A DNA stretch of 64,000 bases from Vanessa cardui (taxonomy: Eukaryota; Arthropoda; Insecta; Lepidoptera; Nymphalidae). The stretch covers positions 1,133,501 to 1,197,500 of the forward strand of contig NC_061135.1 in NCBI RefSeq assembly GCF_905220365.1. Reading direction: 5' to 3'. Position numbers and translations under genes: made by a program. Positions within the stretch are counted from its first letter, which is position 1. Every line of letters starts with the position of its first letter. Positions 9,961-20,832 of the stretch are shown piece by piece. A model generated the notes under the pieces. It was not told where the DNA came from, made no database searches, and saw only the letters and a program-made list of their open reading frames with translations.

Positions 9961-11161
9961 TATAATGTATGATTAGCAACACCTACCAGTGGATTTTTTT
10001 TAAATATAAAATATATAGTTAAATAAGGCAATTCATTATATAATGGTAAGTGGTGCATATTAAACATATACATTAGGGCCGTAAGATATTTTAACTATTT
10101 CTTTGGACATTGATATATCGAATTTTGTGCTTGTGGCGACAGATATGCCAGCAGACGCCCGACGTTACCGCTAAAAATAAAGGAAATAATGCAAAAGTCA
10201 TCACTAAGGAACTACATATATGTCTTTTAACATCAGACATTATTTATTAACATATTGAAGATATATCTTGACTTTAATAAAGAAAACATATATGATCTAG
10301 CAATTTAATTTTCAATTCAATATCTAAAACTTTACACGCGAAAGGTTTCAGAAATCCCTCGGAGCTGAGGAGAATTTTAAATTGAATTTCAACTTCAGGT
10401 ACGGTATCGTATTACAAGTAATTGATCGACTAAGGCCCGTTTCAGACAGGCGTTTGAGACGTATCGGTGTCTAGTTTGAGCATCTGAAACATTCCTTATT
10501 TTTTTAACGTTTCGACTGATTTAAATTAAATAGATGATGTTAAGAGTGCAAAAGAGTCGTAGATTACTTATCAGTCATCAGTATGCTCCCGTTACAACAA
10601 AACAACAACAGTTGTTGTTGTTTTGTTGTTGAATAAGGTATTTATGCATGCATCTACTCCCAAAATTATTAGACGTATATGCAATCTTGGTTGAAATTAT
10701 TGTGTTCCTTTTTTTGATAGAACTTAAGGATAATGAAATGAGCAAGAATTTAATTTCAAGATAAAAATAACAGTCACTAAGACTTAAAGATATATATCTT
10801 TGCAAGTAAAACACTAATGTTTTTTTTATTAGTAAGGAAGAGAAAGTTTCTAATTAATTAAATTAAAACTAAAATCAATGAAGAAAATTAATTAAATTAA
10901 AATGTTAAAATATTCAAACGATATAAATTGATAAAGTTAAATTTTACATTCAATCATAATTCACTAACATTAAGTAGTTTTCAATCTCAATTAAGTATTC
11001 CGAACTATCAAAGTGAACCTTAGACTAATATATTCCTAAGATATTGCACTTAGTCTTCCCAACTTCAGCGTAGCTTAACAAACCTCTCAAAACCTCTACA
11101 AACTGTGTATCTACTTCATCTGAACAAGGCTTATTTTTTATTATAAGTTTCATATTTATAA
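9961..11161. other. Unique stretch with one strong hairpin
   Basis: No gene or interspersed repeat is recognised apart from the inverted repeat at 10594-10629. A word AAGGCCCGTTTCAGACAGGC at 10432 looks like a transposon terminus, but no matching second terminus was found. Confidence 0.4.
10594..10629. repeat. 16-bp perfect inverted repeat of CAA/TTG units
   Basis: ACAACAAAACAACAAC and GTTGTTGTTTTGTTGT are exact inverted copies with a 4-nt AGTT spacer. The arms are CAA-type repeats with a shared AAAA interruption, so both derive from one sequence by inverted duplication rather than from independent microsatellites. Confidence 0.85.
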
Positions 11162-11262
11162 TCACTACATAGTATAAAACAAAGCCGCTTTCTCTGTCCC
11201 TATATCCCTATGTATGCTTAAATCTTTAAAACTACGTAACGGATATTGATGCGGTTTTTTTT
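11162..11262 (+). mobile_element. Helitron-like family G, 5' part joined to B-like sequence
   Basis: Starts A/TCACTACATAGTATAAAACA and keeps the G interior to TTGATGCGGTTTTTTTT. Instead of continuing as G it is followed from about 11283 by TTGAATTTGATGAAATTTGC and ATCAAGCAACCTTGAAACTT, which matches the middle of family B. Confidence 0.65.
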
Positions 11263-11282
11263 CACTTCAAAATCACAGATTT

Positions 11283-11332
11283 GAATTTGATGAAATTTGC
11301 TATCAAGCAACCTTGAAACTTAAAGACGGTTA
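11283..11332 (+). mobile_element. Family B internal fragment
   Basis: A block corresponding to the GAATTTGATGAAATTTGGTA...GAAGCAAACTTGAAC part of B copies, without either B end. It adjoins the G 5' part and is probably part of a chimeric element. Confidence 0.5.
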
Positions 11333-11417
11333 TCAATCAAGATCAAACTTTATTAACGGCTAACATCTAATAATACCTAATCAGTAATAAGTTCATGATG
11401 TTTTTAAACATTCCATA

Positions 11418-11711
11418 CTCGGTGGTAGGGCTTTGTGCAAGCCCGTCTGGGTAGTTACCACCCACTCATCAGTTTTTTTATAGCCAAATAATAGTAACAA
11501 TATTGTTGTGTTCCGGTCTGAAGGGTGAGTGAGCCAGTGTGACTACAGGCACGAGGGACATAACATCTTAGTTCCCAAGGTTAGTGGCACATTAACGATG
11601 TAAGGAATAGTGAATATTTCTTACAGCGTCATTGTCTATGGGCGATGGTGACTTACCATCAGGTGGCCCATATGCTCGTTCGCCAACCTATACCATAAAA
11701 AAGAAAAAAAC
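11418..11711 (+). mobile_element. E-type retroposon, full length
   Basis: The best copy of this family: CGGTGGTAGGGCTTTGTGCA at the 5' side, CCACCCACTCATCAG, TGTTGTGTTCCGGTCTGAAG, GGGTGAGTGAGCCAGTGTGA, TTCCCAAGGTTAGTGGC, GTCTATGGGCGATGGTGAC, CATCAGGTGGCCCATATGCT and a terminal A-run interrupted by G. The A-tail and ragged 5' ends of other copies indicate copying through RNA. No tRNA boxes are obvious, so it may be a LINE 3' end or a non-tRNA SINE. Confidence 0.85.
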
Positions 11712-13582
11712 CATTCCCAAAGGTGCCACACTGAAACTAATGAGTTGATGAGGACAGGATGCGATGTCCTCTATTAGCTCATAAACTGATGTCACTCGAA
11801 TGTTTTCTGTATTAGTCACATGATTTAAAAGGGGGTTAGACGTGACCTCTTTTAATCTGTCTCCATATCAAGGTGAACTTGTGATATTGTATTTTGGGTT
11901 TGGTCTAGTCCAAAATTGTATTCATACAAAAATACGTCGAACACGCTGACTGCGTTACGCCAAAACTTTCGTTACTTTTTCATTTTTAATCAAAACCAAC
12001 TTTTTCACGTTGAATTCAATTTCAAAAATCCACGCATCGAAATAGCTAGTGTATTTTTGTTTACTAAAATACATCGCTAGTATTAAACCATCAATCTGAT
12101 GGAACATTTTTTATACGATTTTGGATCAACTTCCATTGATAATGTGCATAACCACATGTATATCATGCAAACATTAGCATGTGTGTGGTTTGTTTGCAGG
12201 TGTGAGTATCTTTTCTGGGACTTAAGTAACCTATATGTTTTTCAAATTATATAATCCCGAGCCAAATTTCAATTAAATTTGTTCTGAAGTGATGCAGTAA
12301 CAAACATCCATCGAGATTCGTATTTTAATTTTTTGTAAAATGTCAAATATAAAGGGGGTTGCGATTTTTACTTATCTCAAGTACAAGTTATAAGTGGAAT
12401 TTTCATCCAAAAGCCTTAAAAAAACCACACAGCCTATTACTAAACATTGCCGTAAGTAAAATTGCACAGAGTCAAATGTCAAACTCCAAATTCGAATTCT
12501 TAACAATTAACAGTTTCAACAAAAAATGAATCTGAATCTTTAGTAGTTAAGCAGATGATGACAGTAAAATAGTGACCGAGAGATATTCGAGACAAGGGAA
12601 ACAAAGCAATGCCGACAAAAATCTAGACCAAATTGACGCTAGACCGACGCAAAGAAGCAAATTAGTGGATGTTTATACCAGAAAATGAGATAAGGAAGGC
12701 TACGATAATAGTTTATAGTTACAGGGCCTTTTAGTAATATAAATCCGTCGCTTTAGAAGTATATAAAACATATACTAGGTTTCATCATTCAATATTATAG
12801 AATGGGCCAGTTAGCTATGAATCCTTAAAATTGCCCGAAGGAGTAAACTCGGAAGTTGCGCGAAAGAATAATTAGTTCACCTAAATTAGGAATAAGTTTA
12901 CAAAAAATTTAAAATGAATGTCAAGGTTATTAATGATGAAGCTAACGTCACTCGTCACTTACACTATTCTTTTGTTTTAGTTACACAATGCTTCTATAAA
13001 ATAAACTTCTCGGAACTCCAACGAGGCCTTTTAAATCGGAATAGCCAATGGAATTTGAAATTAAACTTTGATAACATGGACTCTAAAAGGAATTTTAAAT
13101 TTCTTCATCTATTCATATCACTTTTAATCAATTTCAACATTTTTCATTTTCTTAAGTCACTCAGAGTAATTATGAATTTTCAATCAAATTATTTCCAAGT
13201 GAATTATTTTAGTTGGGAAATTTCATTAATATTCTGATGTTTACAAAAGTATTAGCTGTCAGCCGCGACATCGTAGTTTCCAATTAGTACTTTGAGCCAA
13301 ACACGACTGTTGTTTAGTCTGTTAAATCTGTTACAGCGAAATCAATTTCAATAGCAATTTATTATAAGCCTTTAATGCTACCTAAAATAAATATTATGAA
13401 TGCGAGTAGTATAAGTAGAATTAAAGTAGAAAATAAAACAAAATTTAATTCCCATTTTGCAAACATTTCGAATGTCATTTCAATTACAATACCATATAAA
13501 ATATATTTTTATAAGCAACAAAAGTGTGTGCCAAATTTTAATTTGAGTTGGTTCCGATAACTTAAAGTAATTCTATAGAAAA
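11712..13582. other. Unique AT-rich stretch
   Basis: No supported gene. The longest open frame (12914-13237) is AT-driven and rich in Phe, Asn, Leu and Lys, with no domain. A short hairpin (GAGGAC...GTCCTC) lies near 11750-11772. A loose inverted repeat (AACCACATG/CATGTGTGTGGTT) lies at 12150-12191. Confidence 0.45.
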
Positions 13583-13849
13583 CTATCGACCCGCCCCGGC
13601 TTCGCACGGGTGAAATACTGATACTAAACATACTACAGAATTTGTTTATTTACGACATCACATTACAAACTTCTTAAATTATCAGTTTTTCTGTACTATA
13701 TTGACCATGTATTCTATACAAAAACCTTACTCTTGAATCAATCTATCTTTTAAAAAAATCATATCAAAATCCGTTGCGTAATTTAAAAAGATCTAAGCAT
13801 ACATAGGGACAGACGGTGGTTTGCGAATTTGTTTTATACTATGTAATGA
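13583..13849 (-). mobile_element. Helitron-like family G, near complete
   Basis: Plus strand begins CTATCGACCCGCCCCGGC (complement of the end, with CTAG changed), includes GGCTTCGCACGGGTG giving an intact GCGAAGC loop on minus, and ends ACTATGTAATGA, the complement of the TCATTACATAGT start. An intact interior makes it one of the better copies. Confidence 0.85.
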
Positions 13850-14206
13850 TGATGATGTTAATGATTATGTATCTTAATGCTAATAATCTGTGAGTAGAGA
13901 ACGAAAAACCGTTTAACCGTATGAATATTAAACTACATTACACGATTCGATGTTCGATAATCAAATCTTCCATTTAATCATTGAATGGTCGAGATGATTC
14001 CATCACGCGATGTAAATTTAGGGATCGAAGCTGATTGGATGATATATATGTGACAGCCAATCGCTATTGTGATTGAAATCACGTATCGTAATGGATTAGT
14101 GAACAGCGAAGTAATTGATAAATCCAACCGTAAACACTGCTGGAACTGTTGATATATTTGTAACTTTTGATGAATTTGTTAATTAAATAATAATAAGGAT
14201 TGTGTG
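13850..14206. other. Unique AT-rich stretch
   Basis: Begins with a few GAT repeats at the edge of the Helitron; no gene seen. Confidence 0.4.
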
Positions 14207-14330
14207 AATGACGACATGGCTGGAAATAGTGTTACTTGTGAGATGACGTCAGATAGGGAAGTATGGAAGAAGAAGACAGGCTTCACCGACCACAAGTAAA
14301 TTGGGATAAGGGCGGGATGATCATGTTAAA
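14207..14330 (+). pseudogene. Decayed 3' end of an RTE-type LINE reading frame
   Basis: In the frame starting at 14210 the codons read DDMAGNSVTCEMTSDREVWK then KKTGFTDHK and a TAA at 14297, followed by TTGGGATAAGGGCGGGATGA. The combination of a DREVWKKKT-like C-terminus, a following GGGATAAGGGC word and an ATGATG-type tail is what I remember for lepidopteran RTE retrotransposons. Only the terminal scrap survives, and the ORF is no longer functional. The family assignment is from memory. Confidence 0.5.
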
Positions 14331-15585
14331 TAAACGTGCTAGAAATAATAATTATCAATAATAAGAAACGTTGGTTTAAGACACATTAGATGAGTACAAA
14401 ACCATATCAATAATAATGACATCGCTAGAAAATATTAATAAGAAGATGTTCTAAATGTAAAAGAGAACTTAAAATATAACAATGAAACAGAAACATACTA
14501 AACTCAATTTAAAAAATCAGAGCAGCCTCCTTCAAACTTCCAAGCTTTCAATAGAACGCTAGTCTATACTTTCGTTCTTTAAAACGCTTGCTCATGAATA
14601 CTGCTTTAATAGATAAAGAATACATTGTCTAAAGATGACAGAATTGTAAAGAGAATTCCTCGTCCAGAATAATTGGGACACAAAGCTCGGAGCTTGCCAC
14701 TTATTTTCATCTAAATGATGTGTAATTACAACTGTCTAATTCAGAGCAAGGCCGATGTAATTCGAACATTACTTAGGTCATTTGTGACCAAAGGTCATTT
14801 AATTATAGACTGGAATCAGGATAGTGATTAAGTTTTTATATTGTCTCCCGACCAGTTTTGGGATCATAATTAAAGACGGGCGACTCAATACTCGTAAGGA
14901 GACCTTTTGGAATTACATCTTTAATCAGCCGCAACTTTTACATATGTATCTATTTCTTTTCTTTTGTTTATTAATTACTTTTATGTCTTCTCTTTTGCTT
15001 CATTTGATTCGTAATAGACAATTCCCTATTACATGGAGTATTGTTTATTTACATATTGTATTTAAAACTTCGATAATTTTTTTTACGTGTCAGATTGAAT
15101 GAAATGAATAAAAATATCTGGACTTATTTTTAGTAATATTATAAATGAGAAATTAACTATATTTATCTGTCTGTATATCTAAATGTTGAATACAAGCTGT
15201 TGGACCGTTCGGATGTATAACCGACATGGTGACATTTATTTGTTAATTGATTTATTTTATTTGTTATATTTATTTATTCGTGTAGCGATAACGCGATGTT
15301 TGTCATAAATATCGCATTAAATACGACAAAAAAGTTATACTTTACTCATAAACTTCATCCTGGAATCACTCAAAAACGACTAAATGTGACCAAGTATAGG
15401 CATAAGTTTACCTTATTCGTTACATTTGTTCTGTAATAAATACAGAAGAAGATGGATACGTGTCTTTGCTATTCGCGTTATTCATATTTTTTCTCGCACT
15501 ATGTGAAATGCCACGATAATTGTATACAATATCTCATATTAACTTCTGGTTATGTTTCTTATGTCAAATAACTTTGTCCCATTTA
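14331..15585. other. Repeat-poor AT-rich stretch
   Basis: No gene supported. Near 15127-15175 is a weak resemblance to the family B 5' end (TAATATTATAAATGAGAAAT followed by TATCTGTCTGTATATC), too decayed to call. The open frame 14824-15102 is hydrophobic by AT bias and not recognised. Confidence 0.4.
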
Positions 15586-15780
15586 AAGTGGAAACGCTCT
15601 GCAAAAAGCTTCATCAAAAGTGTTACACCTCACCTTATTGCCTCCACTGGTTACAGGAGGGCTGGTTAGTTTTTTGCCCAGAGGATCGGAATTGCGATTC
15701 AACGGGGAAATGATGCTAGCATTCTTGCCACCTTTGCACGCGGTCAAGATTTATTTACAGTAACTAGTTTAAGCATTTAA
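15586..15780 (+). pseudogene. Decayed retroelement C-terminal peptide
   Basis: In the frame ending at the TAA 15778-15780, an ASTGYRRAG segment is followed by an in-frame stop (15667) and then FFAQRIGIAIQRGNDASILA and TFARGQDL. The RIxIAIQRGNxAS motif recurs in repeat-derived proteins of Lepidoptera, as I remember it, next to the C-terminus. An AATAAAATAAAT signal-like word follows about 25 nt after the stop. It is a pseudogene remnant; the parent class (non-LTR or other) is uncertain. Confidence 0.45.
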
Positions 15781-16299
15781 TGTTACTAATTCTTATGTTA
15801 ATAAAATAAATAACTTTGGATATGTTTACGTCCGGTTTCATTTTCTTTCTTAGAGAATAGCTCCCGACAAACTTTATATAACTCTGACAATGGACAATAT
15901 TTATTGCTTTCTTGATAGAAACATCGGTATCAATTCCAAGAAAGTTGGCGTTGAACGCTCGTTATTTCCCAAGTGGAATGAATTACATAACAATCGCTCT
16001 GAAGATATATCCTTCAGAGATTTATTTAATACATACGATTCGTTACTTAAGTAAATAGAGAAATCTTGTTATAGAAGTCAGAAAAATTATTTCAAGCGGT
16101 TATTTACATTAATAATACACATTTAAGAATTGACTATATAATAATACTGACGAAAGTTAAATAAGCGTGTAGTAAGTCGTTCATGTGGAATCAAAAACAG
16201 TTTAAATGTAATTGATTAACATAGAGTAAGTGTCTGCTCGTTAGAATCTATGTACATTGTGAACTGGTGACTTTTCCCTAAATGTGATCCTGTAACACG
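15781..16299. other. Unique AT-rich stretch
   Basis: No gene or repeat recognised apart from a loose CTTCAGAGA-type inverted pair (CTCTGAAGATATATCCTTCAGAG near 15998-16020). Confidence 0.4.
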
Positions 16300-16441
16300 G
16301 TTTTCAGTCAGAGGTTTTCTTTTCGGTTCTTCTCGGTCGAATCTACTTTCCAAACCGGTGGTAGCTTCACTTAAAATAGTTATTAAATGACGATCCAAAA
16401 GTGCTTGTAAAAGGCTACTCGAATAAAGTATATTTTGATTT
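16300..16441 (+). mobile_element. F-type retrotransposon 3' end
   Basis: TTTTCGGTTCTTCTCGGTCG, AATCTACTTTCCAAACCGGT, GGTAGCTTCACTT, GTGCTTGTAAAAGGCTACTC, GAATAAAGT and a short TTTGATTTGAT tail match the family throughout. Confidence 0.85.
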
Positions 16442-17516
16442 GATCACCATTCAAAAATTGTGTAACTACTTGATAGTAGTAATAAGATGAGACAGTCAAC
16501 GGTAAAAATATCTGTTTTCAAGATAACTTAAATACTTTTCAATGGAAATTGGCTTGTAAGATTTTAACAACCTTTCCTCACACCAATGCACCACCTTGGA
16601 ACTGCGATGTTCTATTCTATGTATCTGTAGTTATATTAAGTTTTAGTACCCTATTAATTACAATGCAACGAAACTAAGCATTTAGATAAGATTGGCAATG
16701 AGTTTATAGTACCAACCCAAATGGGCTCGGTCTACTAACTGTATTTTTTATCAAGTTACCGTTTTCTTTTAAATATTCATCACAAATAATCATATGTTGT
16801 GTTATTATCTTACTTACGTCATTATATGGGTTCTTAACATTTTTAAATTATTCGCAACTAAAATAACTTCAAAAAATCCATGGACAATTTTATGAAGAAT
16901 TTTACTTTCAAAACGTATTAAGTATTTTATTTTAGTTTTGAAAAATGTTTATAGTTTAAGTACAAGAGAACAAAAGCCGAATAATTTGCCATCGAATTGA
17001 CGCTATATCATTGGTCCAGTATTTGAACAGTCTATCGTTATGGATTTGCGAACGAATGGCGTTTTGAAAATCGATGACGCTGTTATGGCAATTTCGAAGT
17101 AAAATAACATCGATAAAAATAGTTGAGTGAATTAGTGTCGTATTATAAATAAACATATATTAATCAAGATCTCTTAAAAAGTAAATCGCACGGAACACTT
17201 TAATCAAAGGATTGTTTCTTTAGTTCTTTTTGAATTGGTTGTAAATATTTTATTTTGTGTCTTTTAATCGGAAACGACATGAACGATATATACTTAAACG
17301 AATATCAAATTATCTTGACGGTCAGTTGAAACAATTTGCTGATATAATAGTGAACTGCTTAACCTAAATGCAGCTTGGAGTACTTTGATAGTCTTAAGTC
17401 CACCATATCTAATAAACAATTGTTTGGTAGCCACAAAGCTAGATAAATAAATAAATAATAAAGACACTAGAAACTACTGTGGAGACAACAATTAATATCA
17501 ATTTGTTCCTTTCCAG
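16442..17516. other. Unique AT-rich stretch
   Basis: No repeat or gene recognised. It ends in a strong pyrimidine-AG acceptor-like sequence described in the next entry. Confidence 0.4.
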
Positions 17517-17554
17517 GTTTTATTGCGGTCCCAAGATATACGAGGAAGTTAATA
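17517..17554 (+). other. Candidate 38-nt exon
   Basis: TTTGTTCCTTTCCAG ends at 17516 and is a good 3' splice acceptor. The following 38 nt are open in the phase skipping one base, FYCGPKIYEEVN, and are followed by GTGAGTTC at 17555, an acceptable donor. The same frame stays open for another 23 codons. No homology is recognised and no partner exon is identified, so chance is quite possible. Confidence 0.15.
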
Positions 17555-17954
17555 GTGAGTTCTTTGTCTTTCAGGAGTATAATAAGTACTTCTTTTCCTT
17601 TATTCTTTATTTAAATAAATTATAAAGTAATGTGAAACGAACTCTTGTACCAACTTTGAAAACTATACTTGTCTCTGTCTTATCACATATATCAAACAAA
17701 GACCACTGTATCCAAGTTCATAAACTTTATGACTTTCGTATTGAGCATTTTACGGCGAAGCAAATACCAGTTACTTTAATATAAGCTCTAGACCCTTAAG
17801 ATAAAGTACAATTTTGCGGATACGTAGCCTATTTATTTGGGGACAGAATGGGATATTCATGATCCGGCAATATTTGCGGTAGATTGACGGATACCGTATT
17901 AAATTCATATGGAATAGTAAGAATTGGAGGGTTCTATATCCAAAGTGTTTCTCC
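17555..17954. other. Unique AT-rich stretch
   Basis: No gene or repeat recognised. Confidence 0.4.
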
Positions 17955-18022
17955 AAATTGAAATTGACTTTATTCAAGTAGGCATTAAGGTGCATTTTTG
18001 AATCTTCACTTAATAAAATCCA
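17955..18022 (-). mobile_element. F-type 3' end, truncated copy
   Basis: Complement of the family terminus: TTTATTCAAGTAGGC, then a decayed AAAGTGC/TTTTTGAATC block. The GGTGGTAGCTTC portion is lost. Confidence 0.55.
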
Positions 18023-19192
18023 GTATAGCCACAAAATTATATTTAACAAATTATACCAATCAATATTTATAATAATTATCATCTAAATGTTTGTATATTG
18101 TAAGGAAACGTCTTAGCTAGACACGATCCATTGAATTTTATGGACGTGTCACGTTTCGTCACCTTTCGTTACATGAGAGAGAATTAGAACTATATTTAAG
18201 ATTAAGATTTATTGTCAATTTCTTTTGTGTTATCACTTCAGCTGAAAATTTCAATCTATCAATTGACAAATCTAAAAATAGCGACTTGATTTTAATTTAA
18301 GAATTTCTCACTCCAGAAAAAATATTTTTTCTTGCGAAGTCAACGACAAATGTTCTATCGAAAATTATTAATGAAAAAATTTATATTCCAAATTTGAATT
18401 GACATAAAGGTCAGTATCATTTATTTCTTTTCCAATTCAATTCCATTTCAATGACTAAGCAATTTTATACATTATTGAAATACTAGAATTACTTTTCTTA
18501 AGTATTAAATAAATCTCAGAGACTGAAGGTTAAATGGAAGACGAGAAAATTGTTCACATGTAGGTCAATATCCATGATATAACATATTCATGCCCAATTG
18601 GAAAAGGTGAAACTTCTTAGAGCAGCGGAATGGAAAAAGATCTAAACCTTATCCTCAAGAGGACTGAAAGCCTTTGCCCAGGAGTGTGACGTTGACTGAC
18701 TGTTCCTTTTTGATATTAGAACTACAAATAGGCACTGCTTTGAGTTTGAAACAAGATTTGCAAAATAGATGGTCAAATACAAGCTTACTAAAATGATTCC
18801 ATTTTTCATCGCCATTTAAGTTTGTATTGGTATTAAAAATAATCCATGATACAGAACCGAAACGTAAAATAAACGCACATAAAGGGGTAATACCACCATT
18901 CATACTCGGGTAATACTCCCTATTGTCCGGATTTCATCCGGTTATCTAGTCTGACCCGGTTCACGGGATTGTTTCAATCCTATTACGGCTTAAATATGAA
19001 AAATATATCCTCTTAAAAAAATATCATTACACACTTTTTGGTAAAATTGGCGAATATGATTGGATATCTTACTTTAGGCTGTTTTATAAGAGTGTCATTC
19101 AAACAAACAACATCGTAAAAGATCAGAACGTGATAAGCGACATGATAATTATAAAAGTTACCAATAATGTAAAACGATTTGCAACATTTCAT
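18023..19192. other. Unique stretch
   Basis: No gene supported. Includes GACACGATCC...GGACGTGTC-type partial inverted words near 18120-18155 and a short CCGGATTTCATCCGG hairpin at 18927-18941. Neither has a recognised role. Confidence 0.4.
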
Positions 19193-19395
19193 ATGTACCA
19201 CCCACTCATCAGGTATTTAACAGCCAAACCGCAATTGGTATTGTTGTGTTCCGATTCAAAGGGTGAGGCATAAAGGTCACATCTTAGTTTTCAAGACTGT
19301 TGGCATTAGAGATGTCAGAAATGTTTAATATATCTTGCCTCGCTAATGTCAGTTGGTAGTGACCACTTAATATAAGACATATGTGCTTTGTGGCA
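19193..19395 (+). mobile_element. E-type retroposon fragment
   Basis: TACCACCCACTCATCAGGTA, GGTATTGTTGTGTTCCGATT, CAAAGGGTGAGGC, CACATCTTAGTTTTCAAG, and GTCAGTTGGTAGTGACCACT follow the full copy, with internal deletions near the CAGTGTGACTACAGGCACGA segment. Confidence 0.7.
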
Positions 19396-20273
19396 TATGT
19401 GTGTGTGTTCATATTACTGATAAAAAATCGTACCGAATTGTTCAATGCTATTTCTCTTATATTTATTATAAGTATTCCAAACGTTGTTAACATATAAAAA
19501 ATGTATTCTATTTCTACCTACTTGCAGAAAATTGCTAGTCAGCGTTTTATTCAGCTTCGGTGAACTGTTTTACATCCTTTTACTATTACGAAGATATCCA
19601 CGACAAAAAACGAGCCAGCTCATGAAGCGAAGGATATCCTAAGTCTATTGCCGATTCTAAAACCTATTGAGATCTACGATTGGAAATTCAGCTTGGATTT
19701 ATTGGAGATCAGTGGATACACTTTCGTTGTTCTTTCGGGATATTCCAAACGGGTGAAACCATCTTCAAATAGTTTGCTAGTCCTTGAGAATTCAGGGCAT
19801 CATTAATTCATTGACCTACAAATATGTTTACATCATTGGAGCAAACCGTACGTAAAGTTCTTCAATATTGTTATCTGATCTATTCTGTGATTAACAATTC
19901 GAAATTCACCGTAGAACACGAGCGTAAATTGTCAGAATGTGTTATGCGACATTGACTAATATAATTAAGGAAAAAAATGGATATAAAGATCTAAATGGCG
20001 TAACAACGTAAGTCAATTATGAAAATTTAACTGAGATCCGAAGTGAATTCATACAATATCGCGCTGCTAAACAGCAGTTCCGAGATAATACTCCTGTCTC
20101 GTCCAATATGTTCTAGCAATTTAAAGCCTCTTTAGAACTTCGCAGCGTTCCCATTAAGATGAGGTAATGACGTTACTCAGTAAACTTATCCACATAATAT
20201 ATCAATATAGAGAAGACCAAGAAAGTCCCAGTCAGTATTCAGACTAATTAATCTTCCTAGTTCATAAAATTCT
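19396..20273. other. Unique stretch
   Basis: No gene or family repeat. Moderately G+C-rich parts near 19560-19760 and 20040-20180 (ATCGCGCTGCTAAACAGCAG) contain no open frame of note. Confidence 0.4.
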
Positions 20274-20458
20274 AAACATATAATAAAATTTATGTGATTA
20301 TATGTAATATTACTAATTCCGGCTAATCTCTGGAACGGCTGTGCCGATTTTGACTGGAATTTTCATGGCAGAAAGCTAATGTAATAAATAGCAACTAAGG
20401 TTACAACGATAGTTTTTTTGTAAAATTCTAAGGAAGACCAAGTCGCGGGCACAGCTAG
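20274..20458 (+). mobile_element. Helitron-like family I, internally deleted
   Basis: Keeps ATAATAAAATT near the 5' end, ATTCCGGCTAATCTCTGGAA, CGGCTGTGCCGATTTTGACT, TAAGGTTACAACG and the end CAAGTCGCGGGCACAGCTAG/T. Roughly 60 bp present in other I copies are missing. Confidence 0.7.
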
Positions 20459-20589
20459 TGTATCATTGTTCTGGATTTGATATAAGGAATATCGCTCAAT
20501 TCAATATTGTATTCATTTTAGTTTAGACTTAGTATTTATTGAATTCAAGGCAGGATATACAAAAATATAATTGTACCCTGTAATATATT

Positions 20590-20706
20590 CTCGTTTCTTC
20601 TTGCTAGAAGCTGCTTTCAGAAACGGTGGTAGTATTTAATTGTTGACGATTCAAAAACGCTTCTTTGTGAAGTTTACTTGAATAAATTGATTTGATTTGA
20701 TTTGAT
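20590..20706 (+). mobile_element. F-type retrotransposon 3' end
   Basis: TCTCGTTTCTTCTTGCTAGA, TTCAGAAACGGTGGTAGTAT, GATTCAAAAACGC, TTTACTTGAATAAATT and three GATTT units. It lies head-to-tail with a second decayed F copy. Confidence 0.75.
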
Positions 20707-20714
20707 AAATTCTG

Positions 20715-20832
20715 GAAAAGAGTAACTACTGAATTTCATGTCGGTTCTTTTCGGTAGAATGTACTTGTCGGCAACATAACGAATTATGGGCTTTTATGAA
20801 TATACTTGAAAAAACATTTTTTTGATTTCTTG
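20715..20832 (+). mobile_element. F-type 3' end, decayed
   Basis: GGAAAAGAGTAACTACTGAA, GGTTCTTTTCGGTAGAATG, then a damaged CCGGTGGT region and ACTTGAAAAAACATTTTTTT GATTT-like end. A tandem neighbour of the preceding copy. Confidence 0.55.

Noticed and set aside
10432..10500. DNA transposon terminus (AAGGCCCGTTTCAGACAGGC)
   Set aside because: It looks like a terminal repeat, but no inverted partner was found within a few kilobases.
12914..13237. 107-codon open reading frame
   Set aside because: Dominated by Phe, Asn, Leu, Ile and Lys as expected from AT bias; no recognisable motif, no upstream signal and no splice context.
15127..15240. Further family B Helitron
   Set aside because: Only the first ~40 bp are similar; no interior or CTAG end can be aligned.
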